The notes under the pieces: generated by a model
Told to the model about the DNA's origin: nothing
Database searches by the model: none
What the model saw: only the letters and a program-made list of their open reading frames with translations
Translations under genes and position numbers: made by a program
Assembly (NCBI GenBank): GCA_964385305.1
Contig: CAYLOP010000107.1
Span: 1 to 10,717 of the forward strand
Source of the DNA: CAYLOP01 sp964385305
Lineage (GTDB): Bacteria; Chloroflexota; Anaerolineae; Anaerolineales; E44-bin32
DNA length: 10,717 bases
Direction: 5' to 3'
In this document: one piece after another, positions 1 to 7,487 of the stretch
Layout: every line of letters starts with the position of its first letter
How positions within the stretch are numbered: position 1 is the stretch's first letter

Positions 1-401
1 CAAATGCCGTAGAACGTTACTTGGCTTTTCACAATCTTATAACCTGCTGCCTCCTCCGGCGGGAGTTCCATGCTCGCGAAATCTTGGATGATATCAATCA
101 GGGCATGGCAGCGCATACAATAGAGGTGATGATGATGACAGTTGTTCGTGTCGTAGCGCGTCCCGCTCTCTCTCAGATCCTCCACAACGGATAACTCGTC
201 TAGCGCAACCAATTCGCGCAGCGTGTTGTAGACCGTCGTCCGCGAGACATCTGGCATCACCGAAAGCACGCGTTGGTATAGTTCGTTTGCGGTGGGATGG
301 CTATCGTCTTCGGCTAGTAGGTCAAGAATAACTCGCCTTTGGGGTGTGATCTTGAGACCGTTCTGACGGAACAACCCGAGTAGAACATCAACCGATTTCA
401 C
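1..401 (-). CDS. perR: Fur-family transcriptional regulator, PerR-like (3' end outside window)
   Basis: DNA-binding metalloregulator, probably a peroxide sensor. The first 133 residues are visible. An ITPQRRVIL motif (residues 18-26) opens the winged helix, and SRTTVYNTLREL (53-64) is the recognition helix. Aligned by eye to Bacillus subtilis PerR, the regulatory metal ligands H37, D85, H91, H93 and D104 correspond to H35, D84, H90, H92 and D103. The first structural zinc pair is C95 and C98 (CMRC). The window ends inside FYGI followed by TG, which fits the usual FYGxC opening of the second CxxC. The Asp at the D104 position favours PerR over classical Fur, but that is family knowledge, not proof. 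The GTG start is chosen because GAGGTG lies 5 bases upstream and the earlier ATG and GTG run into stop codons. It is divergent from the TauE-like gene. A cysteine at 88 inside the metal-binding stretch is not in B. subtilis PerR. Zur or Fur remain possible. Confidence 0.88.
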   Translation of the reverse strand, partial: MKSVDVLLGLFRQNGLKITPQRRVILDLLAEDDSHPTANELYQRVLSVMPDVSRTTVYNTLRELVALDELSVVEDLRESGTRYDTNNCHHHHLYCMRCHALIDIIQDFASMELPPEEAAGYKIVKSQVTFYGI

Positions 402-438
402 CAGTGCACCTCATTATAAAATAGTGATGAAGATAATC

Positions 439-453
439 TTGTAACTATTATAA
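439..453. promoter_or_regulatory. Candidate PerR/Fur operator (PerR box)
   Basis: The 15 bases TTGTAACTATTATAA match the published PerR box TTATAATNATTATAA at 12 of 14 defined positions, with the 7-1-7 inverted-repeat layout. The site lies 38 bases upstream of the regulator's GTG start and covers its predicted -10 element, so binding would block its own transcription. It lies about 300 bases from the TauE-like gene, so an effect there is less certain. Confidence 0.65.
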
Positions 454-475
454 TCTAACCAATCCGATCTGGAAA
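447..475 (-). promoter_or_regulatory. Predicted sigma70-type promoter of the PerR-like gene
   Basis: Reading leftward, a -35-like TTTCCA (475-470, 4 of 6 to consensus) is followed after exactly 17 bases by a perfect TATAAT (452-447). Transcription would start near 440, leaving a leader of about 40 bases that contains the GAGGTG ribosome binding site at 412-407. A second TATAAT at 418-413 directly abuts that ribosome binding site and would start the RNA too late, so it was not chosen. Confidence 0.5.
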
Positions 476-701
476 GGGTAGTTTGGCATTTGTTTCCCTA
501 TCGGCATGGTCGTGGCGAATAACAGTGTTGAAGTCGTTTGAGGTTTGAGAGTCAATCTGTCTCAATCGTCTGCCGTGTCATCACTCGTCGCAGCCAACCG
601 CAGCGATCCACTTCAGCGACCTCACACTTTACATTACGAACGATCAACCCCGCACCGGTGCGACGCCTGATGAGTTTATGGTGCCTATCCCCGGTTCCAA
701 C

Positions 702-731
702 TTGTCAATCTAACCTGCAGCCGCTTAGAAT
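702..731 (+). promoter_or_regulatory. Predicted sigma70-type promoter of the TauE-like gene
   Basis: A -35 element TTGTCA (702-707, 5 of 6 to consensus) and a -10 element TAGAAT (726-731, 5 of 6) are separated by 18 bases. The start of transcription would fall near 738, giving a short leader of about 22 bases with GGAG at 751-754 before the ATG at 760. Confidence 0.5.
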
Positions 732-759
732 AGAGCCCTCTCGAGAGGTTGGAGTCCGC

Positions 760-1476
760 ATGTATTCTCACACCATTACCGTGATCACCATCATCGCCAT
801 CTCGGCTTTCACGCGCTCAGCGCTGGGGTTCGGAGACGCGCTGATCGCCATGCCTCTCCTGGCGCTGCTGCTTGGCATGAAGACGGCCACACCACTGGTG
901 GCGCTCGTGGCCTCCACCATCGCCCTCACGATCCTGGTCCGAGCCTGGCGGAAAGTCGACCTGCGGGCGACCTGGCGGCTGGTGCTCTCCACGCTCGTGG
1001 GAATCCCAATCGGGCTGTTCTTTCTGAACGCCGCCCCCGAATCAGCCGTGAAGGGAGTCCTGGGGGTTGTACTGATCGGTTTCGGGCTCTACAACCTGGT
1101 ATCCCCCACCCTGCCAACATTACGCAGCGAGCGTTGGTCCTACTTGTTTGGGCTTGTGGGGGGGATCTTGGGCGGCGCGTACAACACCAACGGCCCGCCT
1201 GTGGTGCTGTATGGTGTTCTGCGCAGGTGGTCGCCATCTCGCTTTCGTGCGACGCTGCAAGGCTACTTCCTGCCCACCGGGCTGACGATCCTGGTCAGCC
1301 ACGGCCTGGCGGGGCTGTGGACAGCGACCGTGTGGCGGCTGTACCTCTCCGCGCTGCCAGCCGTATTGCTAGGCGTGTTGCTTGGCGGCTGGGTGCATAA
1401 AAGCCTGCCCGCAGGGCACTTCCAAAAATTGGTTTACGCATCTTTGGTCGTTATGGGCGTCCTTCTGCTCGTATGA
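760..1476 (+). CDS. TauE/SafE-family membrane transporter (probable anion exporter)
   Basis: A 238-residue integral membrane protein of the TauE/SafE family (formerly DUF81). Characterised members export sulfite, sulfoacetate or other small anions; the substrate here cannot be told from sequence. Two features show the family: the early segment with GFGDALIAMP (residues 23-32) and the mirrored second-half motif with GGILGGAYNTNGPPVVLYG (134-152), each opening one inverted repeat. About eight hydrophobic segments are visible, roughly at 6-22, 25-40, 44-61, 74-90, 97-113, 128-152, 167-186 and 190-238. The last of these is long enough for two passes. The length is typical, at 240-270 for the family. 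The ATG at 760 is preferred over the upstream in-frame TTG at 538 because GGAG sits 5 bases before it and the hydrophobic first segment starts directly after it. It is transcribed alone, divergent from the PerR-like gene; the following regulator has its own candidate promoter. Confidence 0.85.
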   Translation: MYSHTITVITIIAISAFTRSALGFGDALIAMPLLALLLGMKTATPLVALVASTIALTILVRAWRKVDLRATWRLVLSTLVGIPIGLFFLNAAPESAVKGVLGVVLIGFGLYNLVSPTLPTLRSERWSYLFGLVGGILGGAYNTNGPPVVLYGVLRRWSPSRFRATLQGYFLPTGLTILVSHGLAGLWTATVWRLYLSALPAVLLGVLLGGWVHKSLPAGHFQKLVYASLVVMGVLLLV

Positions 1477-1533
1477 GCTCTCGATCCTGCCGCCAACCAT
1501 TACCGCCGATCCGCGCACGCACACCATCTCCGC

Positions 1534-1539
1534 TATAAT
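1534..1539 (+). promoter_or_regulatory. Candidate -10 element upstream of the LuxR-type regulator
   Basis: A perfect TATAAT lies 70 bases before the regulator's reading frame, in an otherwise GC-rich 133-base gap. No good -35 sequence is found 16-18 bases upstream, so a weak or activator-dependent promoter is possible. Confidence 0.35.
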
Positions 1540-1609
1540 ACGCACACTGAACACAGACGACGCGCACCGCTTTGCGCTGAGGTCTGCCAACCATTCGGTC
1601 TCATAGAGG

Positions 1610-4321
1610 ATGGAGCGGAAGACCGTGATCAAGCCTTCCAAGGCATCTACACCCCAGCCGACGATCTTTTCCACCAAGCTGCATATCCCGCGCCCGCGCG
1701 CGACACGTGTCGAGCGAGCGGCGTTGCTTGCTCGGCTGGACGGTGTGTATGCCCACGCTCTAACCCTTCTCTCCGCTCCAGCGGGGTACGGTAAAACGAC
1801 GCTCCTGAGCGATTGGGCCGCGCGTCGCAGTGAACAAGTCGCATGGCTCTCGCTCGATCCGAGCGACGGCGATCTCTCCCGCTTTATCACCTACCTCGTC
1901 GCCGCGCTGCAGACAGTCGATCCTGGCCTTGGACAGGCGATCCCCGCCATGCTCCAACCTCCGCAGCCTTCGCCAACTGCAGCGATCCTCACCGTGCTGA
2001 TTAACGACATCTCACATTTCGCCGCACCGATCGTCCTCGTCCTTGACGACTATCACACGGTCGAATCCGAGCCGGTTTACGAGGTCGTGGCTTCCCTGAT
2101 CGAGCATATGCCAGCCAACCTACACGTGGTGATCGCTACGCGCGCCGATCCGCCGCTGCCGCTGCCGCTCCTGCGCGGGCGCGGGCAGCTTCTCGAGCTG
2201 CGGGCCGCCGATCTCAGATTCACGGCGCACGAGACTGCGGAATTCCTGCTTGCGGTGATGGGTTTGACACTGTCGAAGGAGCAGATCGACGCTCTCACCG
2301 CCCGTACAGAAGGCTGGGTCACAGGCTTGCAGATCGCGGGCATGTCCATGCAGGGACGCAAGGATGTGAGCGATTTCGTCGTATCCTTCACAGGTAGCAA
2401 CCGCCACATCCTGGATTACCTGGTGGATGAAATCCTGGATTGCCAGCCAGAAGACCTGCAGACCTTCCTACTGCAGACCTCCATCCTGGCGCGCTTGAGT
2501 TGTCCGGCATGCGACGCTGTAACAGGCCGCAGCGCCGGTCAGCCCACCCTGGAACGGCTAGAGCAGAGTAATCTCTTCATCCTACCCCTGGACGAAGCAC
2601 GCCGCTGGTATCGCTACCACCACCTGTTCACCGACATCCTGCAAAACCGCCTAAAGCATACCCAGCCTGAAATCATCCCGGAACTGCACCACCGCGCTGG
2701 GGATTGGCACGAGAGTCAGGGGCTTGTCCCGGAAGCCATCGATCACTTCCTCGCCGCCGGGGAATTCGAGCGGGCGGCTCGCCTGATCGAGGAAGTCGCT
2801 GAGTCCACCTTGATGCGCAGCGAGGTCACCACCCTGCAGCGCTGGTTGGAATCGCTACCCGAGGAGCTTGTCCGCGCGCGACCTTCGCTCTGCGTTTACC
2901 ATGCCTGGACGCTCCTGCTCTCCGGAACCCAAATGGCGCGTGTCCAGGAGCGTTTGCTAGACTCAGCGGGGCAGATCTCCGCCGAAGCAACCATCTTCCA
3001 CGCCCTCATCGCCAACTACTTGGGGGACGCCGATCTCGCCATCCAGCTTTCCAGCCAGGCGCTGGAACACTTGCCGGAGGAAAAATACTTTCTACGCAGC
3101 GTCGCCGCCAGCAGCCTGGGCATGGCCAATATCCTCGTTGGAGACACCGAAGCCGCCAAGCGGGCTTTCCACCTTAGCGTAGAGATCGGTCGCGAGATCG
3201 GCAATGTGCTCTTCGCCGTTGGTGCGATGTGCAATCTGGCCGGTCTGACCATGGCGCAGGGCCAGCTTCGGCGTGCAGAGTCGATCGCACGTCAGGCGCT
3301 CGATTGGGCGACGGACTCGCAGGGGCGTAGGCTTCCCGCTGCGAGCCGTGCCCTGATTGTGCTGAGTGAACTGGCACGCGAGTGGAACAACCTGGATGCC
3401 GCTCATGAGATGCTTCAGGAATGCCTCGAACTATCGCGGCGATACGGTGAAGTTGGCACCCTGATGACCTACCTCCATCTGGCACGTATCCAACAAGCAC
3501 GCGGCGACCTGAAGGGTGCACAAGAGGCGATCAATCGTGCCCGCTCATTGGCGCAACGCACTGAACTCACGCACTTGGACGACCTGCTTGTCGGCGTGAG
3601 CCAGGCGCGGCTGTGGATCATGCTGGGAGACCTGAACGCTGCAGAAGGTTGGGCTCGTGAGCGCAGGTTGGGTGAGAGACACACAATGGAATCGCCGCAA
3701 CCTGGAGATCCATCCTACCCGTATGATCTCTACGAGATCGAGCAGATTATGGCCGCCCGCCTACAGCTCGCCCAGGATAGGCCAGGAACAGCCCAAGAGA
3801 TCCTAAGCCCGCTATTGCAAACGGCAGAGGCGCAAGGGCGCACAAGACGTCTTATCGAAATCCTGAACCTTCTTGCGCTTGTACAGATGGCACTTGGCAA
3901 AACGGATACGGCGTTGGCGAACCTGCAAAGGGCGCTATCCCTAGCGGAACCGGAAGGATACATTCGCATCTTCCTCGATGAGGGCAAGCTAATGGCGGGC
4001 CTCCTTTACCAGATCGCCGCACATGGTGACCAAGCCGCATACGCCAGCCAGATCTTGAGCGCCTATCAGAAGATGAAGTCGCAAAGCCTGGCAGAAGCAC
4101 CCACGACGCCGCTCCAGGTTACGATGATCGAGCCCCTGAGCAAACGCGAGTTGGAGGTGCTCAATCTCATCGCAGAGGGGCTGTCCAATCGCAAGATCGC
4201 CGCACGCCTGGTCATCTCCCTCAGCACCGTAAAAGGGCACACCACGAATATCTATGGCAAATTGGATGTCAACAACCGCACGCAGGCGGCGGCGAAGGCG
4301 CGCCTATTGGGGATTTTGTAG
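1610..4321 (+). CDS. MalT-type LuxR-family ATP-dependent transcriptional regulator
   Basis: A 903-residue STAND-class regulator in the style of MalT. The N-terminal nucleotide-binding part has a Walker A motif APAGYGKT (residues 56-63) and a Walker B strand IVLVLDDYH (141-149). It also has the family stretch ATRADPPLPLPLLR (176-189). A helical region follows, and then a long central portion (about 370-800) rich in Ala, Leu and Glu that reads as TPR-like repeats, the usual inducer-sensing platform. The final 62 residues (842-903) are a LuxR helix-turn-helix beginning PLSKRELEVLNLIAEGLSN, with recognition helix LSTVKGHTTNIYGKL. By family knowledge it binds ATP and an inducer, oligomerises and activates transcription; inducer and targets are unknown. 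The ATG at 1610 has GAGG directly touching it, which is too close. The GTG at 1625 (residue 6), with GGAG 9 bases and GGAAG 3 bases upstream, may be the true start. The downstream two-gene unit is the obvious candidate target. Confidence 0.88.
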   Translation: MERKTVIKPSKASTPQPTIFSTKLHIPRPRATRVERAALLARLDGVYAHALTLLSAPAGYGKTTLLSDWAARRSEQVAWLSLDPSDGDLSRFITYLVAALQTVDPGLGQAIPAMLQPPQPSPTAAILTVLINDISHFAAPIVLVLDDYHTVESEPVYEVVASLIEHMPANLHVVIATRADPPLPLPLLRGRGQLLELRAADLRFTAHETAEFLLAVMGLTLSKEQIDALTARTEGWVTGLQIAGMSMQGRKDVSDFVVSFTGSNRHILDYLVDEILDCQPEDLQTFLLQTSILARLSCPACDAVTGRSAGQPTLERLEQSNLFILPLDEARRWYRYHHLFTDILQNRLKHTQPEIIPELHHRAGDWHESQGLVPEAIDHFLAAGEFERAARLIEEVAESTLMRSEVTTLQRWLESLPEELVRARPSLCVYHAWTLLLSGTQMARVQERLLDSAGQISAEATIFHALIANYLGDADLAIQLSSQALEHLPEEKYFLRSVAASSLGMANILVGDTEAAKRAFHLSVEIGREIGNVLFAVGAMCNLAGLTMAQGQLRRAESIARQALDWATDSQGRRLPAASRALIVLSELAREWNNLDAAHEMLQECLELSRRYGEVGTLMTYLHLARIQQARGDLKGAQEAINRARSLAQRTELTHLDDLLVGVSQARLWIMLGDLNAAEGWARERRLGERHTMESPQPGDPSYPYDLYEIEQIMAARLQLAQDRPGTAQEILSPLLQTAEAQGRTRRLIEILNLLALVQMALGKTDTALANLQRALSLAEPEGYIRIFLDEGKLMAGLLYQIAAHGDQAAYASQILSAYQKMKSQSLAEAPTTPLQVTMIEPLSKRELEVLNLIAEGLSNRKIAARLVISLSTVKGHTTNIYGKLDVNNRTQAAAKARLLGIL

Positions 4322-4510
4322 AGAGCCCAAATCTTGGATCGTTCCCGGTATTACGTATCGATACCTGATTACCCAACGGCTCGCTGAAAGCTCCCGCCAC
4401 ATCATAAACAGTACCCCGACCATTCTTTCGGCTCCTCACAACCGTACTCTAACTGTGCTTAACTATGTGTGTCGTTAGGATGAAACGATGAATGATGGAA
4501 AGGTGAGAAA

Positions 4511-4792
4511 ATGCCAGGTTCGCTACACAGCGATCGAATGAGCCCACAGGGGCACGAACGCCGCGACCATTATCGCATCACAGTGCAGGGAAGAATCGGG
4601 ACGCGCTGGTCGGCGTGGTTCGATGGATTGACAGCCACACCTAGTGACGGAACCACCGTTATCGAAGGAAACGTGGACCAGGCCACGCTGCGTGGCATCC
4701 TGAGCAGGATTTGGGATCTCAACCTGACCCTGATCTCCGTCACCCGCAATGATGCGGTTAACCACGCAGGAGGAGCGTCACAAAATGAGTGA
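4511..4792 (+). CDS. Small conserved-type protein (YRITVxG-like), partner of the downstream phosphotransferase
   Basis: A 93-residue soluble protein of unassigned function. Its core, residues 21-78, starts YRITVQGRIG and continues RWSAWFDGLT, then a strand ending VIEGNV, then DQATLRGILSRIWDLNL and LISV. This resembles, from memory, a family of small uncharacterised proteins common in Chloroflexota, often with a 'YRI.V.G', 'W..WFDG' and 'DQA.L.G.L..I.DL.L.L.SV' pattern. The predicted order strand, strand, strand, helix, strand would suit a small ligand- or protein-binding fold. The Asp/Gln helix start is the best-conserved-looking part. The start has a clear AAAGGTGAG 4 bases upstream. The stop overlaps the start of the next gene by 8 bases, so translational coupling and a shared job are likely. 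It lies 189 bases after the LuxR-type regulator. No catalytic residues or membrane segment are visible. The first 18 residues are variable-looking and hydrophilic. Confidence 0.72.
   Translation: MPGSLHSDRMSPQGHERRDHYRITVQGRIGTRWSAWFDGLTATPSDGTTVIEGNVDQATLRGILSRIWDLNLTLISVTRNDAVNHAGGASQNE
4768..4775 (+). promoter_or_regulatory. Ribosome binding site deciding the phosphotransferase start
   Basis: AGGAGGAG sits 9 bases before the ATG at 4785 and inside the end of the preceding small gene. It supports this ATG over the in-frame ATG pair at 4749-4754, which would add 12 residues with no family resemblance and have no such site. Confidence 0.75.
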
Positions 4793-7271
4793 TCGGGTAC
4801 ATACTTTTCAAGACCTGACAGAAGAGCAGCAACGCCTCGCTGGCGGCAAGGGCGGATCGCTGGCGCAGCTTGTCCAGGCAGGTTACCCCGTGCCGGATGG
4901 ATTCGTCATTCCACCAGGCTGTTTTTCCGAGGGAGACCTGACAACGGATGGATGGTCGCAAGTCGAAGCGCACCTGGCACGCATACGCCGAGCTCATGCT
5001 GGATCCTTCGCCGTGCGCTCATCGGCATTGAGCGAGGATTCTCTGGAAGCCTCATTCGCCGGTGAGTTCGAAACGGTTCTGAACGTCTCGACCGATGACG
5101 ATATCCATAAAGCGATCCTCAGGGTATACCGTTCTCGTGCTAGCGAGCGCGTCCAGGCTTATAGCCAGGCCAAAGGCATGGGTGCTGCCCACAAGATCGC
5201 AGTCATCGTCCAGCAAATGGTGCCGGCTGAGCGTTCCGGGGTGCTATTCACGGCAAACCCGATCACCGGCCGACGCAACGAAGCCGTCGTCAATGCTTCC
5301 TGGGGATTGGGGGAGGCCATTGTCGGCGGACTTGTGACGCCAGACACGCTCACAGTAGAGAAGGAGAGCGGCCAGATCCTTGCCCGCAAAACAGCCGACA
5401 AACACGTCATGACCGTCCCGCAGGGCAGCGGAACGACCGAAGTAGCTGTACCAGAGGCACAGCGCTCCAAACCGGTGCTCAGCGATGAGGAAGCGGTCGA
5501 ATTGGTGCGCATCGGTGTCGAGATCGAGACGTTGTACGGCATGCCAATGGATATCGAGTGGGCGCTGGCTGGCGGAGAATTCGCCATCGTTCAGGCACGC
5601 CCGATCACGGCGCTGCCCGAAGAGGAGCCGCCTCCCCCTACCGAGTGGAAGTCGCCGGGCATAGCCATGCGAAACAACATCGTCGAGCTGATGCCCGATC
5701 CGCTCACCCCGCTCTTCGCGACACTCGGGCTCTCCGCTGTCAACACTAGCATGGATCGCCTGCTCCAATCGATGATGGGCATGTCCGGTATCATGCCGAA
5801 GGAACTCATCATCACGGTCAACGAGTATGCCTACTACAACGGGAACCTGGGCTTCAAACAGGTCATGAGAATCCTGTTTGCATCGCCGAAGATCCTCAGG
5901 CTCATGTTCACCGGCGCTGTGGAACGCTGGACCGAGATCAGCCGCCCGCGCTATCTCGAGATCGTCAACACATGGAAGGGGACGGCGTGGCAGGAGCACT
6001 CCAACCGTGAAATCCTGGATGCTGTGCGTGATCTCACCGAAGCGGCGATCGACGCTTATGGCGCGATGGTATCCGGCGTCATTCCAGCCGCGTGGATCAG
6101 CGAGGCGCTGTTCACGATGAGCTACCGGCTGATCCGCCGCCGCTCCGATCCGACCGCCCCAACCTTTCTACTCGGTTACAATAGCATCCCCATCCAAGCC
6201 GAGAAGTCGTTGTACGATCTGGCTATGTGGGCTCGCGAGCAGCCCGAACTAGCAACTTACATTCGTGAAACGCCTGGCCAGGATCTCGCCGACCATATTC
6301 TGCGTAAGGGCATGCCGCCGCAGGCACCGGTGGAGGCCTGGCGAGTTTGGCAACGCCTCTTCCAGGAGCACCTGTCTCGGTTCGGCCACATGATCTACAA
6401 CCTCGACTTCGCCAACCCCGTGCCGGCCGACGACCCCACGCCACTCCTGGAGACCTGCAGGCTGATGATGGCGGGAAAGGGCACAGATCCACACGAGCGA
6501 CAGAGAGCCGCTGAAGCGCGCCGCGAGGCTGCCACGCAAGAAATGCTGGACCGGTTGCGAGGCTTGCGCTTGAAGCTGTTCCGTAAATTCCTCAACCCCG
6601 CACAACGCTATGCACCCCTGCGCGAAGATTCGCTGGCGGATGTGGGTTGGAGCTACCCTATCCTGCGAGCGATGCTGTATGAATTGGGATGCCGCTTCGT
6701 CGGTGCGGGCGTAATCGAAGACCCAGATGACATCTACTGGCTTGAGGAACGCGAAGTAGAAGGGACCGCAGACCATTTGGACCGGGGCGAGACCCCAGAA
6801 ATCCTCACAGGAAAAGTATTTGAACGTAGGGCAGTCTGGCGCGCCGCCAAGCGCCTTACACCACCAGTGGCACTACCGCAAATGAAGATCTTTGGTCGAG
6901 ACCTAAGAAAACGCAGGGAGGGCAAGGGCGCAGATACGCTGAAGGGCGTCGCCGCAAGCCCCGGACGTGTGACCGCGCCGGCCTGCGTCGTGGGCGGACC
7001 GCAGGACTTTGCGAACATGAAGTCTGGCGATGTTCTCGTGGCCGCCATAACGACACCGGCCTGGACACCGCTCTTCGCACGCGCGGCGGCCATCGTCACC
7101 GACGTAGGCGGACCTCTCAGCCACGGCTCGATCGTCGCCCGCGAGTACGGCATCCCGGCCGTGCTGGGCACAGGCGCTGCAACACGGACCATTCGTTCAG
7201 GTCAAATCGTCACCGTGGATGGAAGCGCTGGCACTGTCATCATGTCAAATCCCAAAGCCGTAGAGAATTGA
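4785..7271 (+). CDS. PEP-synthase-like / rifampicin-phosphotransferase-like enzyme
   Basis: An 828-residue dikinase-type enzyme in three parts. The ATP-binding domain (about 1-280) carries AGGKGGSLAQL with K22 (19-29), FAVRSSALSEDS (75-86), VIVQQMVPAERSGVLFTANP (140-159) and DIEWAL (256-261), the last running into QARPIT (270-275). A long central domain (about 290-715) has the family-like stretch RYAPLRED near 608 and DDIYWLEE near 648. The C-terminal swivelling domain (719-828) has GGPLSHGSIVAREYGIPAV (775-793) with the presumed phospho-accepting H780. Normal PEP synthase and pyruvate phosphate dikinase continue into a PEP/pyruvate barrel; none follows here, so the layout matches rifampicin phosphotransferase and related enzymes. 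In these, ATP gives AMP, phosphate and a substrate phosphorylated via the histidine. The substrate cannot be called from sequence: the central domain decides it. The motif has PLSHGS where PEP synthases usually have a TSHAA-like form. It is coupled to the small gene before it; a weak hairpin follows. Confidence 0.82.
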   Translation: MSDRVHTFQDLTEEQQRLAGGKGGSLAQLVQAGYPVPDGFVIPPGCFSEGDLTTDGWSQVEAHLARIRRAHAGSFAVRSSALSEDSLEASFAGEFETVLNVSTDDDIHKAILRVYRSRASERVQAYSQAKGMGAAHKIAVIVQQMVPAERSGVLFTANPITGRRNEAVVNASWGLGEAIVGGLVTPDTLTVEKESGQILARKTADKHVMTVPQGSGTTEVAVPEAQRSKPVLSDEEAVELVRIGVEIETLYGMPMDIEWALAGGEFAIVQARPITALPEEEPPPPTEWKSPGIAMRNNIVELMPDPLTPLFATLGLSAVNTSMDRLLQSMMGMSGIMPKELIITVNEYAYYNGNLGFKQVMRILFASPKILRLMFTGAVERWTEISRPRYLEIVNTWKGTAWQEHSNREILDAVRDLTEAAIDAYGAMVSGVIPAAWISEALFTMSYRLIRRRSDPTAPTFLLGYNSIPIQAEKSLYDLAMWAREQPELATYIRETPGQDLADHILRKGMPPQAPVEAWRVWQRLFQEHLSRFGHMIYNLDFANPVPADDPTPLLETCRLMMAGKGTDPHERQRAAEARREAATQEMLDRLRGLRLKLFRKFLNPAQRYAPLREDSLADVGWSYPILRAMLYELGCRFVGAGVIEDPDDIYWLEEREVEGTADHLDRGETPEILTGKVFERRAVWRAAKRLTPPVALPQMKIFGRDLRKRREGKGADTLKGVAASPGRVTAPACVVGGPQDFANMKSGDVLVAAITTPAWTPLFARAAAIVTDVGGPLSHGSIVAREYGIPAVLGTGAATRTIRSGQIVTVDGSAGTVIMSNPKAVEN

Positions 7272-7323
7272 CCTTTAAGGAAAGTTAAGCACCTGCACAG
7301 CCAGTTTAAAAAAAGAAATCAGG

Positions 7324-7350
7324 GAGAGGGTGGCTTTCGTCGACCTTCTC
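7324..7350 (+). terminator. Possible weak terminator after the phosphotransferase gene
   Basis: GAGAGGGT (7324-7331) can pair with ACCTTCTC (7343-7350) in an 8-base stem with one G-T wobble and an 11-base loop, followed by TATTTT. It lies 52 bases after the stop codon. The short U-tract makes it a weak candidate. Confidence 0.35.
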
Positions 7351-7472
7351 TATTTTCAGTATTCGTCTGCACCTACCCTAAGCTTGTTTGGAGATGCCAG
7401 GTCCTCCTCGCGCGCCTGTGTAGTCTGGGCAGATATGGTACAAATGGCGGACATCTGGAAGGATGTTTGCCC

Positions 7473-7481
7473 GGAGGGAGG
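7473..7481 (+). promoter_or_regulatory. Ribosome binding site deciding a TTG start
   Basis: GGAGGGAGG is 6 bases before the TTG at 7488. A closer ATG at 7483 is out of frame and reaches a stop after one further codon (ATG CCT TGA), its stop overlapping the TTG. The in-frame TTG at 7467 lies before the site and cannot use it. Confidence 0.7.
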
Positions 7482-7487
7482 CATGCC

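Larger units (their letters stand above)
402..759. other. Intergenic region between the divergent PerR-like and TauE-like genes
   Basis: This 358-base gap holds the PerR-like promoter and operator at its left end and the TauE-like promoter and ribosome binding site at its right end. The stretch from about 500 to 700 shows no convincing gene. One rightward frame is open from 538 into the TauE-like gene, but its translation is hydrophilic and rich in Ser and Arg, has no ribosome binding site, and does not resemble a family N-terminus. No strong hairpin or RNA gene was recognised. Confidence 0.5.

Noticed and set aside
413..418. Second TATAAT near the PerR-like gene as its promoter
   Set aside because: It abuts the GAGGTG ribosome binding site, so the transcript would start after it.
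471..497. GGAAA/TTTCC inverted repeat in the divergent region
   Set aside because: Only five pairs around a 17-base loop; too weak to call a structure.
538..759. N-terminal 74-residue extension of the TauE-like protein from a TTG start
   Set aside because: It has no ribosome binding site, is rich in Ser and Arg unlike the family, and contains the predicted promoter. The ATG at 760 has GGAG at good spacing.
4355..4364. Perfect 10-base palindrome GTATCGATAC between the LuxR-type gene and the small gene
   Set aside because: Short palindromes of this size arise by chance, and it is far from any recognisable promoter; a flanking GGTAT/ATACC stem is also weak and has no T-run.
4254..4478. Open frame of 74 codons crossing the end of the LuxR-type gene
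   Set aside because: It overlaps the conserved DNA-binding domain in another frame, has an Arg-rich low-complexity start, and has no ribosome binding site.
4322..4510. A rifamycin-associated promoter element before the phosphotransferase unit
   Set aside because: I looked for a GC-rich long inverted repeat as seen before actinobacterial rifampicin-inactivating genes and found none.
4749..4784. Upstream ATG pair giving 12 extra residues on the phosphotransferase
   Set aside because: The extra residues do not resemble the family, and the strong AGGAGGAG lies downstream of them, 9 bases before the ATG at 4785.
5244..5999. Reverse-strand open frame of 251 codons inside the phosphotransferase gene
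   Set aside because: It lies antisense to conserved ATP-binding domain sequence, which fixes the coding frame; long antisense frames are common in GC-rich genes.
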